The notes: generated from the letters alone by a model not told the origin. A DNA stretch of 64,000 nt from Candidatus Planktophila vernalis (GCF_002288185.1 NZ_CP016776.1:806001-870000), one strand, 5' to 3'; shown: positions 1 to 9,647, numbered from the stretch's first letter. Translations and numbers: made by a program.

Positions 1-2025
1 GAGGCAGATAAGTTATTAGTCAAAGAGTTAAAGGCCCGTGGTGTTCTCTATAAGCATCAACCATATGAGCACACCTATCCGCACTGCTGGCGCTGTCACA
101 CACCTTTGATGTATTACGCACAACCATCCTGGTATATCCGCACCACGTCAATTAAGGATGCTCTGCTTCGCGAAAACGCAGCTACTGATTGGCACCCAGA
201 GACAATTAAAGAGGGGCGCTATGGCGATTGGCTCAACAACAACATCGACTGGGCACTTTCACGTAATCGTTATTGGGGTACTCCCCTTCCTATTTGGCGC
301 TGTGAAAACAAGCACGAAATCTGTGTTGATTCACTAGCCGAGTTAGGCGCACTTGCTGGGCAAGAGCTCTCAAATCTTGATCCTCACCGCCCATTTGTTG
401 ATGACATTACTTTTGCTTGCGCTGATTGTGATTCCACGATGGTGCGTGTTCCAGAAGTTATCGATTGTTGGTATGACTCTGGAGCCATGCCATTTGCCCA
501 ATGGGGATATCCGCACAAGGAAGGCTCTGTTGAAAAGTTTAAAGAGTCATATCCTGCTGACTTTATTTGTGAAGCTATCGATCAAACACGTGGCTGGTTC
601 TACACACTCATGACTATTGGCACTTTGGTCTTTGATAAATCCTCATATAAGACAGTGCTCTGCTTAGGACACATCTTGGATAAAGATGGTCGCAAGATGA
701 GTAAGCACGTGGGTAACGTCCTAGAACCAATGGCCCTTATGGATCAACATGGCGCAGATGCTGTTCGCTGGTACATGTTGGCTGCAGGCTCACCTTGGGC
801 TGCGCGCCGTGTTGGCCATGATGCAATCAATGAAGTTGTTCGAAAGACACTGCTTACTTATTGGAACACCGTTTCTTTCCACGCCCTTTATGCCAATGCT
901 TCTAACTTTGATTTAAGCCAGCGCACAAAGATTGCAGATCGACCACTCATGGATCGCTGGATTATCTCTGAACTCAATCTCTTGATTGAGGAAGTAGATG
1001 TCGCACTCAGTGATTTTGATTCACAGGTTGCAGGTCGTGCACTAGCAAGGTTTATTGATGATCTTTCAAACTGGTATGTGCGCCGTTCACGACGCAGGTT
1101 CTGGGATGGAGATGTCAGCGCCCTTTCTACTCTTCACGAGTGCCTAGTAACTCTGACTCAACTTCTCTCTCCTATGGTTCCCTTTATTACAGAACAAGTC
1201 TGGCAAGAGTTGGTAATCCCTGCCGATTCTTCTGCAGTTGCTTCAGTTCACCTTTCTAACTTCCCAGTTGCAGATGCAGCAGTCATTGATCGCGAACTTG
1301 GAAAGCAAGTTGCACTCACCCGTCGCATCGTTGAACTGGGTCGTGCATCTCGCGCTGAATCTGGCATCAAGATTCGTCAACCTTTGGGCCGTGCCCTGAT
1401 TGCTGCAAGTGGTTGGGCATCTTTGCCTGAACAAATGCGTGAGCAGATTGCAGATGAGCTCAACGTTATTGATCTCCAAGACATCGCTAGCGCCGATGGA
1501 GATTTAGTAGATATCTCCATTAAAGCTAACTTCAAATCACTAGGTGCAAAATTTGGTGGCGCAGTCCAAGAGATTGCTAAGGCAATTGCGGCCAGTGATG
1601 CAACTGCCCTTGTGAAAACTCTGCGTTCCTCTGGCACAACCCAGCTAGGTAGTTGGGAAATCGCTCTGGACGATCTGGTTATTACAGAAGTTCCAAAGTC
1701 CGGCTGGATGGTGGCCTCTCATGAGGGTGAAAGCGTGGCACTTGATCTAGAGCTCACCCCAGCACTTATTGCTGCTGGGCATGTGCGCGAAGTTATTCGC
1801 TTTATTCAAGAGCGCAGAAAGAGTGATGGTTTTGAAATCTCAGATCGCATTAATGTGAAGTTCAATGCAACTGCCCAAATTGCTGCAGCCATTGCCAGCG
1901 ATGAAGCTCATATTAAGGATGAAGTACTAGCACTCTCCATGGTTCAAGACTCTTCACTTACAGTTGAAGATAATGAACTTGGTATTGCAGTCACACTTAC
2001 TAAAGCGAGCGAACTAACCCCATAA
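1..2025 (+). CDS. ileS: Isoleucyl-tRNA synthetase, 3' part (5' end outside window)
   Basis: Charges tRNA-Ile with isoleucine in the cytoplasm. The reading frame is open from base 1, so the HIGH-motif N-terminus lies upstream of the window. Visible parts are the end of the editing/catalytic region (YAQPSWYIRTT, WALSRNRYWGTPLPIW), the class I signature KMSK in GRKMSKHVGNVLEP, then an anticodon-binding domain (NWYVRRSRRRFW) and a long C-terminal domain. It is followed tail-to-tail by yggT, whose 3' end overlaps by 26 bp. In many actinobacteria ileS sits beside sepF-yggT-divIVA, so the location fits, but no divIVA is seen here. Confidence 0.97.
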   Translation, partial: EADKLLVKELKARGVLYKHQPYEHTYPHCWRCHTPLMYYAQPSWYIRTTSIKDALLRENAATDWHPETIKEGRYGDWLNNNIDWALSRNRYWGTPLPIWRCENKHEICVDSLAELGALAGQELSNLDPHRPFVDDITFACADCDSTMVRVPEVIDCWYDSGAMPFAQWGYPHKEGSVEKFKESYPADFICEAIDQTRGWFYTLMTIGTLVFDKSSYKTVLCLGHILDKDGRKMSKHVGNVLEPMALMDQHGADAVRWYMLAAGSPWAARRVGHDAINEVVRKTLLTYWNTVSFHALYANASNFDLSQRTKIADRPLMDRWIISELNLLIEEVDVALSDFDSQVAGRALARFIDDLSNWYVRRSRRRFWDGDVSALSTLHECLVTLTQLLSPMVPFITEQVWQELVIPADSSAVASVHLSNFPVADAAVIDRELGKQVALTRRIVELGRASRAESGIKIRQPLGRALIAASGWASLPEQMREQIADELNVIDLQDIASADGDLVDISIKANFKSLGAKFGGAVQEIAKAIAASDATALVKTLRSSGTTQLGSWEIALDDLVITEVPKSGWMVASHEGESVALDLELTPALIAAGHVREVIRFIQERRKSDGFEISDRINVKFNATAQIAAAIASDEAHIKDEVLALSMVQDSSLTVEDNELGIAVTLTKASELTP

Positions 2026-2281
2026 GTAATTGCACTCCGAAGAAGAGAACAATAAAAGATAAATCTAGGCTCACTGCTCCAAGGCGAAGTGGCGGGATGT
2101 AGCGTCCGACAAATGCCATTGGCTTATCTGTGATGCTATAAACAAGTTCCACTAGCAGCAGACCAATACCTTTAGGTCGCCAGTTGCGTGCAAACATACG
2201 GACATAATCCAGGATTAAACGAGCTAGTAAAGCAAAGAGAAATAACTGCAGGACGTTAGCAAGTAACGCTCCGATACTCAC
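2000..2281 (-). CDS. YggT family membrane protein
   Basis: A 93-residue integral membrane protein of the YggT family with two hydrophobic blocks, near residues 5-25 and 70-90, separated by a loop containing ARNWRPKG and DKPMAFVGRYIPPL. It is the last gene of the dcw-distal segment ftsZ-pgeF-yggS-sepF-yggT. Its start is a GTG five bases after the sepF stop, so it is probably co-transcribed. In Streptomyces the gene at this position is called sepG/ylmG and is implicated in division; the same role here is inference. The 3' end overlaps the ileS stop on the other strand. Confidence 0.85.
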   Translation of the reverse strand: MSIGALLANVLQLFLFALLARLILDYVRMFARNWRPKGIGLLLVELVYSITDKPMAFVGRYIPPLRLGAVSLDLSFIVLFFGVQLLMGLVRSL

Positions 2282-2286
2282 TGAGA

Positions 2287-2763
2287 TCAGCTCTGATTAA
2301 AGAAGCTTGCTTGAGCTGCAGCTGACTTGTCTTCAACATCGATTGAAACATTAGCTGGAGACAAAAGGAAAACCTTCTTTGTCACTCGCTCAATTGTTCC
2401 GTGCAAACCAAATGCAAGTCCACTTGCAAAGTCAACTAAGCGCTTGTGCTCTGACTCATCCATGTCTGTCAAATTAATGATGACTGGATTGCCTAAACGA
2501 AAGTGCTCACCGATTGTGCGGGCCTCGTTATAAAAACGTGGGTGCAATGTGACGATGCGATCTAGGACTGGTAAATCTAATTGCGGTGCAACTTCTACAG
2601 AAGAGGTTGTCACAACTGAAGAGACCGGACGTGGTGAGCGCGGTTTGATTCGCACATCACTTGATGTCGTTGCTGGAGCAGTTGAAGTTGCAATTGGTGT
2701 ATCGAATTCTGGGTCGTCCATCAAACCTAAGTAGTTCGCGACGCGCTTGAGTGCATTAGCCAT
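2287..2763 (-). CDS. sepF: Cell division protein SepF
   Basis: Membrane-associated FtsZ anchor that stands in for FtsA in actinobacteria. The 158 residues show an N-terminal amphipathic stretch (MANALKRVANYLGLMDD), a low-complexity linker rich in Thr, Ser and Pro (about residues 22-60) and the C-terminal SepF core (PVIINLTDMDESEHKRLVDF, then a GLHGTIERV segment). ATG start 21 bases downstream of yggS. FtsZ in this window ends in the conserved VPDFMK-type peptide that SepF binds, so the two partners are encoded in one cluster. Confidence 0.95.
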   Translation of the reverse strand: MANALKRVANYLGLMDDPEFDTPIATSTAPATTSSDVRIKPRSPRPVSSVVTTSSVEVAPQLDLPVLDRIVTLHPRFYNEARTIGEHFRLGNPVIINLTDMDESEHKRLVDFASGLAFGLHGTIERVTKKVFLLSPANVSIDVEDKSAAAQASFFNQS

Positions 2764-2784
2764 AGGTAAACGGTACCTGTAGCC

Positions 2785-3453
2785 CTAGCGCGAACCCAGG
2801 ATTTGGATACCTATCCGAATATGTGTCGCACCATGGGCAATGGCCTCTTTAAAGTCCCCACTCATGCCAGCAGATAATTTATTTGCCTTTGGAAAATCGG
2901 CCATAAAAGCCTTATGTATCGCTGATAATTTTGAAAATGCAGTTGCAGGATCAACACCTAAAGGAGCAACGGCCATCAGACCTTGAAGTCTGTGGGTCGG
3001 CGATTTCTCTATCTCCTTGGCCAGTTCATAGAGCTTTTGCTCACTTACTCCCCCGCGCCCCTCTGAACCATCCAGTGAAACCTGACAGAAGATATCGAGA
3101 GCATGCGCAGCGCTTTTCTCAATCACTTCAAAATGTCGAATCTCATCCAAAGAATGAATCACATTGGCCCAAGAAGTAATTGATTTCAACTTATTACTCT
3201 GTATCTGGCCTTGAAAATGCCACGTTCCCGAGATTGCAACCGCCTTTGGCGCTGCATCTGAATCTCTATTTTCACCAAAATCACTCACACCTAGGTCCTT
3301 CAAAATCTCAACATCACTTGCTGGAAAAGTCTTAGTCACTGCAATAAGTGTTATCTCATCGACTGACCTGCCCGCACTTTCAGCAGCCTTTGATATCTGC
3401 TCACGAACTGCCTCTAAGTTGCCTGCAATCTCACTTCTGCGATCTATAGCCAC
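2785..3453 (-). CDS. YggS family PLP homeostasis protein
   Basis: A cytosolic single-domain fold-type III PLP-binding protein (YggS/PLPBP/YlmE) of 222 residues; the family buffers pyridoxal phosphate and has no firmly known enzymatic reaction. The PLP lysine lies in LIAVTKTFPASDV near residue 41; GENRDSDA, HFQGQIQSNK and LSAGMSGDF motifs match the family. The GTG start overlaps the end of pgeF by about 10 bp, so translation is probably coupled. Its place between pgeF and sepF is the standard actinobacterial and firmicute arrangement. Confidence 0.93.
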   Translation of the reverse strand: MAIDRRSEIAGNLEAVREQISKAAESAGRSVDEITLIAVTKTFPASDVEILKDLGVSDFGENRDSDAAPKAVAISGTWHFQGQIQSNKLKSITSWANVIHSLDEIRHFEVIEKSAAHALDIFCQVSLDGSEGRGGVSEQKLYELAKEIEKSPTHRLQGLMAVAPLGVDPATAFSKLSAIHKAFMADFPKANKLSAGMSGDFKEAIAHGATHIRIGIQILGSR

Positions 3454-4103
3454 ACCACACCTGCATTTCTTCCCGTGATGTTATGGCGGCGATAGGAGAA
3501 ATACTCATCATTTTCCAAAGTACAGATTGTTGAAGCTTCATAGGTAACACCGATTGCTACTAAATCTGCAATCAAAGCTCTCGGTAAATCCAACGCCGGG
3601 GTTAAGTTGTTAGTCAGAGATGATGCCGCAGGATGCTTAGCAACTACTTCATCGGCTAACTCTTGTGGAACTTCATAACACCGCCCGCAAATAGATGGAC
3701 CTAACTGGGCATGAATTTGATCTGCACCTAGTGTTCGCATCGCATCGACAGCTTTAACCGCCACTGAATTCATGAGCCCACGCCTGCCAACGTGGACTGC
3801 GCCAACAACTGTTGATGATGAGAGCAAAAGCGGAATGCAGTCAGCAACCATCACCGCTAAGGCAATTCCTGGCTCACGTGTAATCAAGGCATCACAGGTT
3901 GGGTCATCACCAATACTCTTTACTTCAACAACTTCATCACGATGGACTTGATTCATAAACTGAATAGGTCCAGTAATTTTCGATAGAAGTTCGCGATTAC
4001 GTGCAACAGTCTCAGCACAATCACCCACATGTTGAGCTAAGTTCAATGACTCATAGGGCGCAAGGCTTGCGCCATTGCGCCTAGTAGTAAAAACGCTAGG
4101 CAA
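3444..4103 (-). CDS. pgeF: PgeF/YfiH family peptidoglycan editing (purine nucleoside-type) protein
   Basis: Member of the YfiH/YlmD 'laccase-domain' family, studied members of which correct misincorporation into peptidoglycan precursors or act on purine nucleosides. The 219 residues contain family metal-site segments: MNQVHRDEV, AVMVADCIPLLL (Cys), AVHVGRRGLMNS (His) and GPSICGRCYEVP. I take a TTG start at 4103, seven bases after the ftsZ stop, because an AGGG-type ribosome site lies just before it at the ftsZ 3' end and no upstream in-frame ATG is available. The exact substrate cannot be read from sequence. Confidence 0.88.
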   Translation of the reverse strand: MPSVFTTRRNGASLAPYESLNLAQHVGDCAETVARNRELLSKITGPIQFMNQVHRDEVVEVKSIGDDPTCDALITREPGIALAVMVADCIPLLLSSSTVVGAVHVGRRGLMNSVAVKAVDAMRTLGADQIHAQLGPSICGRCYEVPQELADEVVAKHPAASSLTNNLTPALDLPRALIADLVAIGVTYEASTICTLENDEYFSYRRHNITGRNAGVVWL

Positions 4104-4109
4104 TTGCCC

Positions 4110-5243
4110 TTACTTCATGAAGTCTGGAACGTCGATCTCATCCTCGGCGACGAGTTCTTCAAAAGTAACTCGGCGGCGTGGAGTTGATTCAGAATCTAAA
4201 TCCAAAGCAACTGAGATTGGGTCATTGCTTGGAATTGGATTAGCAACCCCGCCCAAAGTCGCAGCATCAATAACTGGAGTCACAACCTTGCGCGGTTCCC
4301 CACCTTCAAAGCCAGCTGCAACAACAGTGATACGAACTTCATCACCTAGAGCATCATCAATTGTTGTTCCGAAGATGAACTTGGCATTTGGGTGAACAGC
4401 AGATTGAACTAACTCACAGGCCTCATTGACTTCAAAGAGACCAAGATCAGATCCCCCAGAAACTGAAAGCAAGACTCCCATAGCACCATCAATGGATGCT
4501 TCAAGAAGTGGTGAAGAAATAGCTAACTCAGCAGCACGTAGTGCGCGATTTTCTCCCCGTGCAGAACCAATTCCCATTAACGCAGAACCTGCTCCGGACA
4601 TAACTGCTTTCACATCTGCAAAGTCAAGATTGATTAATCCAGGCTGAGTGATGATCTCTGTAATTCCTTGAACACCAGAGAGTAGAACTTGGTCTGCACT
4701 CTTAAAGGCATCTGCCAAAGTAATGGTGCGATCTGAAATCGCAAGAAGGCGATCATTTGGAATAACAATTAAAGTATCAACTTCTGCGCGAAGTGCTTCG
4801 ATGCCAACATCTGCTTGAGCTGAACGAAGTTTTGCTTCAAATGAGAATGGGCGTGTAACAACACCAATAGTTAGTGCACCAATATCTTTAGCAATCTTTG
4901 CAACGACAGGTGCTGCGCCAGTTCCAGTTCCGCCACCTTCTCCTGCGGTAACAAAAACCATATCTGCACCGCGCAAAATTTCTTCAATGTCATCTGCGTG
5001 ATCAAGTGCTGCTTCGCGTCCCTTATCTGGATCCATACCTGCGCCAAGACCACGTGTTGTTTTTCTACCAATATCTAATTTCACATCTGCATCACTCATT
5101 AATAAATGTTGTGCATCTGTGTTAATTGCAATGAACTCAACACCTTTGAGTCCAACATCAATCATGCGATTGATTGCATTTACTCCACCGCCACCAATAC
5201 CAACAACCTTGATGACTGCCAAATAATTCTGCGGTGAAGCCAC
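4110..5243 (-). CDS. ftsZ: Cell division protein FtsZ
   Basis: Tubulin-like GTPase that forms the division ring. The 377 residues show [15 protein letters not shown] at the N-terminus, the tubulin signature [13 protein letters not shown] (about residues 103-115), NTDAQHL, an acidic variable linker from about residue 320 and the conserved C-terminal peptide ending DVPDFMK that docks SepF. The start is GTG at 5243, with a strong AAGGAGG at 5250-5256 six bases upstream. It follows ftsQ after a 134-bp gap that holds an inverted repeat and probably an internal promoter. Confidence 0.98.
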   Translation of the reverse strand: MASPQNYLAVIKVVGIGGGGVNAINRMIDVGLKGVEFIAINTDAQHLLMSDADVKLDIGRKTTRGLGAGMDPDKGREAALDHADDIEEILRGADMVFVTAGEGGGTGTGAAPVVAKIAKDIGALTIGVVTRPFSFEAKLRSAQADVGIEALRAEVDTLIVIPNDRLLAISDRTITLADAFKSADQVLLSGVQGITEIITQPGLINLDFADVKAVMSGAGSALMGIGSARGENRALRAAELAISSPLLEASIDGAMGVLLSVSGGSDLGLFEVNEACELVQSAVHPNAKFIFGTTIDDALGDEVRITVVAAGFEGGEPRKVVTPVIDAATLGGVANPIPSNDPISVALDLDSESTPRRRVTFEELVAEDEIDVPDFMK

Positions 5244-5377
5244 TTGTATCCTCCTTGGGAACCATAAACCTCTACTTGAGCCTTATAATTCAACGTTTTC
5301 TATAAGGCGAACGTAAAGTGCGCAAGGCTCTTAATCAAACACCGACATGATTTATTTATTGTGTCGTTTAAAAAACT
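5244..5377 (-). promoter_or_regulatory. ftsZ leader/promoter region with 8-bp inverted repeat
   Basis: This 134-bp gap between ftsQ and ftsZ is long for a cluster in which most genes overlap. It contains a perfect inverted repeat, GCCTTATA at 5280-5287 and TATAAGGC at 5301-5308 with a 13-nt spacer. Each arm carries a TATAAG/TTATAG hexamer that could act as a -10 element for ftsZ on the minus strand. No good stem plus U-run terminator is seen after ftsQ. I infer an internal ftsZ promoter, possibly with an operator or hairpin; the start site cannot be fixed from sequence. Confidence 0.4.
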
Positions 5378-6019
5378 TTATTTAACGATTGGTGCATGTG
5401 GTGCAGAGAGATCCATCCTCTTTAACTTTGCATTTTCTGGTTGTTCCAATAAAGCCTTATAAACCTTTGCTTTTAACTCATTCTCTGTTGCAAATCCCCA
5501 ACGAACTTCGACCTTTCGGCCCTGCACATCAACGTCCATGACATAAGCCCCTGTGCTTCGAACCTTAAGAATCTTTAGATTCGACCTAATCTCCTCCGGT
5601 AATGATTTCATGAACTCCACGGCCGCCACGGCAATTTCAACTGAGCCAGCCTGAATCTGTGGCAAAGCGGCTGGCAGCTGGCCCTTAACTACAAAAGCTT
5701 TTCCTGAATCATCTATCGCTTGATTTTTGAAGATGGCAACTGGGGTTCTTGATGTAATAGAAATCGTAACTTTGCCTGAAATCCAATTTCTACTCACTTG
5801 TGCATCTTGCACAAATGCAAACTTTTCATAGGTCGCTGCAACTGCCCGCGGTTCCACTCGTGCCAGCTTCTCTCCGACCTTAATACTTTGAGGCAATCTT
5901 TGATCTGTCCCCGTTACTTCAACAGAGCTGACCGTGAAAAGAGTTGACCAACCCAAGGCATAGGAGGCAGCTCCTACAAAGATCGCGGTAGCAAGTGCTA
6001 TGAGGCGTTTGTTTTTCAT
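5378..6019 (-). CDS. ftsQ: Cell division protein FtsQ (POTRA domain)
   Basis: Bitopic divisome protein linking FtsL/FtsB/FtsI to the Z-ring. The 213 residues have a short cytoplasmic start (MKNKR), one membrane helix (about residues 6-24), a POTRA domain beginning FTVSSVEVTGTDQRLP and a beta domain ending near KRMDLSAPHAPIVK. The short cytoplasmic tail contrasts with many actinobacterial FtsQ proteins and fits a compact genome. The start abuts the murC stop directly. Confidence 0.92.
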   Translation of the reverse strand: MKNKRLIALATAIFVGAASYALGWSTLFTVSSVEVTGTDQRLPQSIKVGEKLARVEPRAVAATYEKFAFVQDAQVSRNWISGKVTISITSRTPVAIFKNQAIDDSGKAFVVKGQLPAALPQIQAGSVEIAVAAVEFMKSLPEEIRSNLKILKVRSTGAYVMDVDVQGRKVEVRWGFATENELKAKVYKALLEQPENAKLKRMDLSAPHAPIVK

Positions 6020-7408
6020 TTATCCGAAACGACGGCTCAGACCGTCAACGATGATGGGTGCCAAAGAACTGACATCTCCTGCGCCAAGAGTGATGATCAC
6101 ATCTTGTGGCTCTGCTGAATCAATAACTGAATCTGTGACCTCAATGAAATTAGGTATGTACTCCCCATGGCTCATTGCATCTGTAATCAAACGGGATGTA
6201 ACACCGGCAATTGGTTTTTCACTTGCTGCATAGACCTCTAGAACAATCGCTCGATCTGCCATATCGAGCACTTTGGCAAACTGGGATGAAAAAGCTTTAG
6301 TTCGTGAATAGCGATGTGGTTGGAAGATAACGATTAAGCGTCCATCACCTGCAAAGCGACGTGCAGCTTTTAATGTCACATCAATCTCTGTTGGGTGATG
6401 TCCATAATCATCTATAACTCGGATTCCATGCACTGTTCCCTTGAGTTCAAAGCGTCGTCCTGTGCCCCTAAAGACAGCCAATCCCGTGAGTAATTCAGGG
6501 GCAGCAAAACCAAGATTTAATCCTGTTGCAAGTACCGCAGCGGCATTAAGTAAGTTGTGATGGCCTGGTACTTGAAGTTCAATGAAACCAACGACTTTAC
6601 CCCGCCAAATTGCACGGGCGCGTGAGCCCATTGCCTCTAACTCAATGGAATCTAATCTCAAATCGCACTCTTCGCCAACTCCATAAGAAATCAACGCACA
6701 CGTTGTAATAGTTGAGGCCAAGGCCTTAGCGCCTTCATCATCTGCGCAGTATGTAAGGAAGCCTTCAGCCTTAATAGTTGCAGCAAAATCTTTAAAGGCT
6801 TGGGCGACGTCGGCTGGAGTTGCAAAGAAGTCAACATGATCATGTTCAACATTTGTCACTATTGCGGCATATGGATGATATTCAATAAATGAGCCATCAG
6901 ATTCATCGGCTTCTGCAACAAAGATTTCACCTGTTCCGCGGTGAGCGTTAGAGCCAGAAGCAGTAATTGTTCCGCCTATTGCAAAAGATGGATCAGCTCC
7001 ACATGCCTGTAATGCAACAGCCATCATCGAAGATGTTGTGGTCTTGCCATGGGTGCCTGCCACAGCAATACTCTTTGATTCAGACATCAATATTGAAAGT
7101 GCGGCAGCGCGTGTAAGAGTCATAAGTTTTAACTCTTGGGCTCGCATAAGTTCTGCGTTAGAAGTTGAAATCGCAGTTGAGTAAACAACTAAATCAGCAC
7201 CATCCACATTAGCGGCGGCATGCGTTGTTGAAATAGTTGCACCGAGTGCCTGCAGAGCTTTAACCACTGATGAATCTTTAGCATCTGAACCACTGACAGT
7301 GATTCCGTGAGAGAGTGAAATACGAGCCAAACCGCTCATACCTGCGCCACCAATGCCAATAAAGTGAACGCGCTTGCCAATCAGAGATTGCAACGTTGGC
7401 TTATTCAT
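6020..7408 (-). CDS. murC: UDP-N-acetylmuramate--L-alanine ligase
   Basis: Adds L-alanine to UDP-MurNAc, the first amino-acid step of peptidoglycan stem synthesis. The 462 residues include the Rossmann start HFIGIGGAGMSGLA, the ATP loop AGTHGKTTTSSM (about residue 116), EADESDGSF, NVEHDHVDFF and the C-terminal DDYGHHPTEI and QPHRYSRT segments. The ATG start overlaps the murG stop by ATGA. It is complete with no odd residues seen. Confidence 0.97.
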   Translation of the reverse strand: MNKPTLQSLIGKRVHFIGIGGAGMSGLARISLSHGITVSGSDAKDSSVVKALQALGATISTTHAAANVDGADLVVYSTAISTSNAELMRAQELKLMTLTRAAALSILMSESKSIAVAGTHGKTTTSSMMAVALQACGADPSFAIGGTITASGSNAHRGTGEIFVAEADESDGSFIEYHPYAAIVTNVEHDHVDFFATPADVAQAFKDFAATIKAEGFLTYCADDEGAKALASTITTCALISYGVGEECDLRLDSIELEAMGSRARAIWRGKVVGFIELQVPGHHNLLNAAAVLATGLNLGFAAPELLTGLAVFRGTGRRFELKGTVHGIRVIDDYGHHPTEIDVTLKAARRFAGDGRLIVIFQPHRYSRTKAFSSQFAKVLDMADRAIVLEVYAASEKPIAGVTSRLITDAMSHGEYIPNFIEVTDSVIDSAEPQDVIITLGAGDVSSLAPIIVDGLSRRFG

Positions 7409-8484
7409 CGAGCCTCCAGTGCATGCTGGCCTAAAGCTGCGATTTTTAGAGCTGCATCTGCATCTAGCGTTGATCCCTCAAGGGGTGCTGAGTTACTTGA
7501 AGCAAGTAGGGCATCAATATGAGTGTGCAAATAGCTGGTTGTGAATTCCTTTTGATCAATAACTTCAGCTCGCCCATCTGCGACTAAACCACGTGCATTG
7601 TGGAACTGTTCTCCGTTTCCAATTGGCAGTGGCACAAAAAGAGCGTAACGGCCAAGGGCCCTAAATTCAGCGCAAGTCACTGCCCCACTGCGCGCAATAA
7701 TCAGGTCAGCAGCTAAATAGGCATCAGCCATCTGGTCCACATATGCCACTGGGCGATAGAGATCAGTAGCTGGTGGCAACACATTTGCACGACCCACTGA
7801 ATGCATCACGGCAATACCTTTGGTTGAAAACATCGGCACGCCTTGCTCTATCACTTTATTTATTGCAACCGATCCTTGTGATCCGCCCATGACGAAAACC
7901 AAAGGTGTAGCAGGACTAAAACCCAAACGAATCTTTGCCTCTGCTCTGGCTTTGTGCCAATCAGCTCCAGCGCTCTTGAGCGCAGCGGCAACATCACTTC
8001 GAAGTGGTAAGCCCGTAATCAAAGCTTTACTAAACATGCCTGCGTTAACTCCATGAGCAACTGCTAGATAAGGGGTGAAGAGTGCGCCTAGTCGATTTGC
8101 CCATCCAGGCTTTGCATTGGCCTCATGAATAATCGTTGGAACGCCGAGAATGCGAGCTGCGATATAGGCAGGTGCACTGACATAACCACCAAAGCCAATG
8201 AGTAAATCTGCACCTTTCAAGAGCGAATGGCAGGCCTTTACTGATGCAACTAAGTCAAAGGGAATATTCAACCAAGAAGGCGAAGGCTTTCTTGAAATTC
8301 TAACCTTTGGAATATTGCTAACGCTAAAGCCTGCAGCAGGAATCAAAGTATTTTCTAAACCTTGCGCAGTTCCTAAAAAGCTAATTTCATCTTTTGGATT
8401 AGCGCTTTGCCACACACGTGCCACAGCCAGCGCTGGTTCAATGTGGCCTGCGGTGCCCCCGCCAGCAAGAACTATCGAAGCCAT
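7405..8484 (-). CDS. murG: UDP-GlcNAc:lipid I N-acetylglucosaminyltransferase MurG
   Basis: GT28 peripheral membrane enzyme that converts lipid I to lipid II on the inner leaflet. The 359 residues begin with the glycine-rich acceptor loop LAGGGTAGHIEPALAVA and contain FGGYVSAPA, IIHEANAKPGWANR, FVMGGSQGSVAIN and the donor-site segment IIARSGAVTCAEF. ATG start inside the end of ftsW (13-bp overlap), so translation is probably coupled. Confidence 0.97.
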   Translation of the reverse strand: MASIVLAGGGTAGHIEPALAVARVWQSANPKDEISFLGTAQGLENTLIPAAGFSVSNIPKVRISRKPSPSWLNIPFDLVASVKACHSLLKGADLLIGFGGYVSAPAYIAARILGVPTIIHEANAKPGWANRLGALFTPYLAVAHGVNAGMFSKALITGLPLRSDVAAALKSAGADWHKARAEAKIRLGFSPATPLVFVMGGSQGSVAINKVIEQGVPMFSTKGIAVMHSVGRANVLPPATDLYRPVAYVDQMADAYLAADLIIARSGAVTCAEFRALGRYALFVPLPIGNGEQFHNARGLVADGRAEVIDQKEFTTSYLHTHIDALLASSNSAPLEGSTLDADAALKIAALGQHALEAR

Positions 8485-9647
8485 TTAGGTATTCCTGTTT
8501 TTTCCAGTTCTCTATAAATTGCTGGATCTCTACGGGCCGCACCAATAACAAATGCAATTCCCATATACGTAGCAATCAACGCCGAACCTCCATAGGAAAG
8601 TAGTGGCAAAGTTACACCCACCACTGGAAGAACGCTGACTGCAGAGCCGATGTTGAGCACAGTTTGAACACCTATCCAGCACCCAATGCCTGAACAGACA
8701 TAGCGCACCATGGGATCTTGGGTTCGCAATGCAATTTTAAATATAGAAAACAAAAGTGTTGAAAGCATTAACAAAGTTGCGATAGTTCCAAACAGACCTA
8801 ACTCTTCACCGATGACAGAGAAAATAAAGTCGGTATGGGCTTCAGGAAGATTTCCCCACTTTTGGCGACTAGCTCCAAGTCCCACACCAAATAAGCCACC
8901 ACTAGCTAGGCCTAAAAGGCTGTGAGCAGGCTGCCAACCCACTGATTTGTATTGATCTTCAGCAAATGGATTGAGAAAAACCGAGAATCGAGCAACGCGA
9001 TAAGGAGCCGAAATAATCAATGCTGCAATACCCAAAAATCCCACTGCTGAAATCGCTGCAAATAGTTTGAGGTGGACTCCAGAAACCCAGAGCATTCCTG
9101 CCAAAACAAAGGCAAATACTGAAGCTGTTCCTAGATCTTTTCCAAGTAGAACTAAAAAGATACAAAGTAAGAATGCTGGAGCAATCAGTTTAAGAACATT
9201 AGCTTGAATGTCTCCAGCGCTCTCTCGTTTAGCCAAAATTGAGCCCGCCCACAAGATCATTAAGAACTTGGCGATTTCACTGGGTTGAACATCAGCAAAG
9301 CCAAGTGATATCCAGTTGTTATTACCATTCACACTTTTGCCCACACCAGGCAATTGCACGACAGCAAGTAATCCTACTGAAGCTAGAACACCAAAGCGGG
9401 CAAAGAATTTCCATCTAGCTAATGAAAAGCGAGAGAGCACCCATGCCATAGGAAGTGCTAGAACTAAGAATATGAGTTGGCGAAAGAGAATTGCCCACGT
9501 TGCGCCCTTGTTTTCAAGAGAGTAAATAGAGGAGGCAGAAAAAACCATGATGAGTCCAAAAATGCTCAAGGCCATCGTGCTGCCAACTAACATGTAATAG
9601 AGATTGATGGGGCGTGAGAAAAGCGTGCTTCGCTTTTGTACTTTCAT
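8472..9647 (-). CDS. ftsW: Peptidoglycan glycosyltransferase FtsW (SEDS family)
   Basis: Polytopic SEDS polymerase that builds septal glycan strands with FtsI. The 391 residues contain about ten hydrophobic segments and the family motifs NGNNNWISLG, QPSEIAKF, LGKDLGTASV, YKSVGWQPAHSLLGLASGG and PEAHTDFIFSVIGEELGL, ending with GVTLPLLSYGGSAL. The overlap with murD is ATGA-type. The context between murD and murG identifies it as FtsW rather than RodA. Confidence 0.96.
   Translation of the reverse strand: MKVQKRSTLFSRPINLYYMLVGSTMALSIFGLIMVFSASSIYSLENKGATWAILFRQLIFLVLALPMAWVLSRFSLARWKFFARFGVLASVGLLAVVQLPGVGKSVNGNNNWISLGFADVQPSEIAKFLMILWAGSILAKRESAGDIQANVLKLIAPAFLLCIFLVLLGKDLGTASVFAFVLAGMLWVSGVHLKLFAAISAVGFLGIAALIISAPYRVARFSVFLNPFAEDQYKSVGWQPAHSLLGLASGGLFGVGLGASRQKWGNLPEAHTDFIFSVIGEELGLFGTIATLLMLSTLLFSIFKIALRTQDPMVRYVCSGIGCWIGVQTVLNIGSAVSVLPVVGVTLPLLSYGGSALIATYMGIAFVIGAARRDPAIYRELEKTGIPKWLR

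Noticed and set aside
5310-5377. Terminator after ftsQ (CGACA/TGTCG stem)
   Set aside because: Only five base pairs with a large AT-rich loop and no following U-run on the minus strand.
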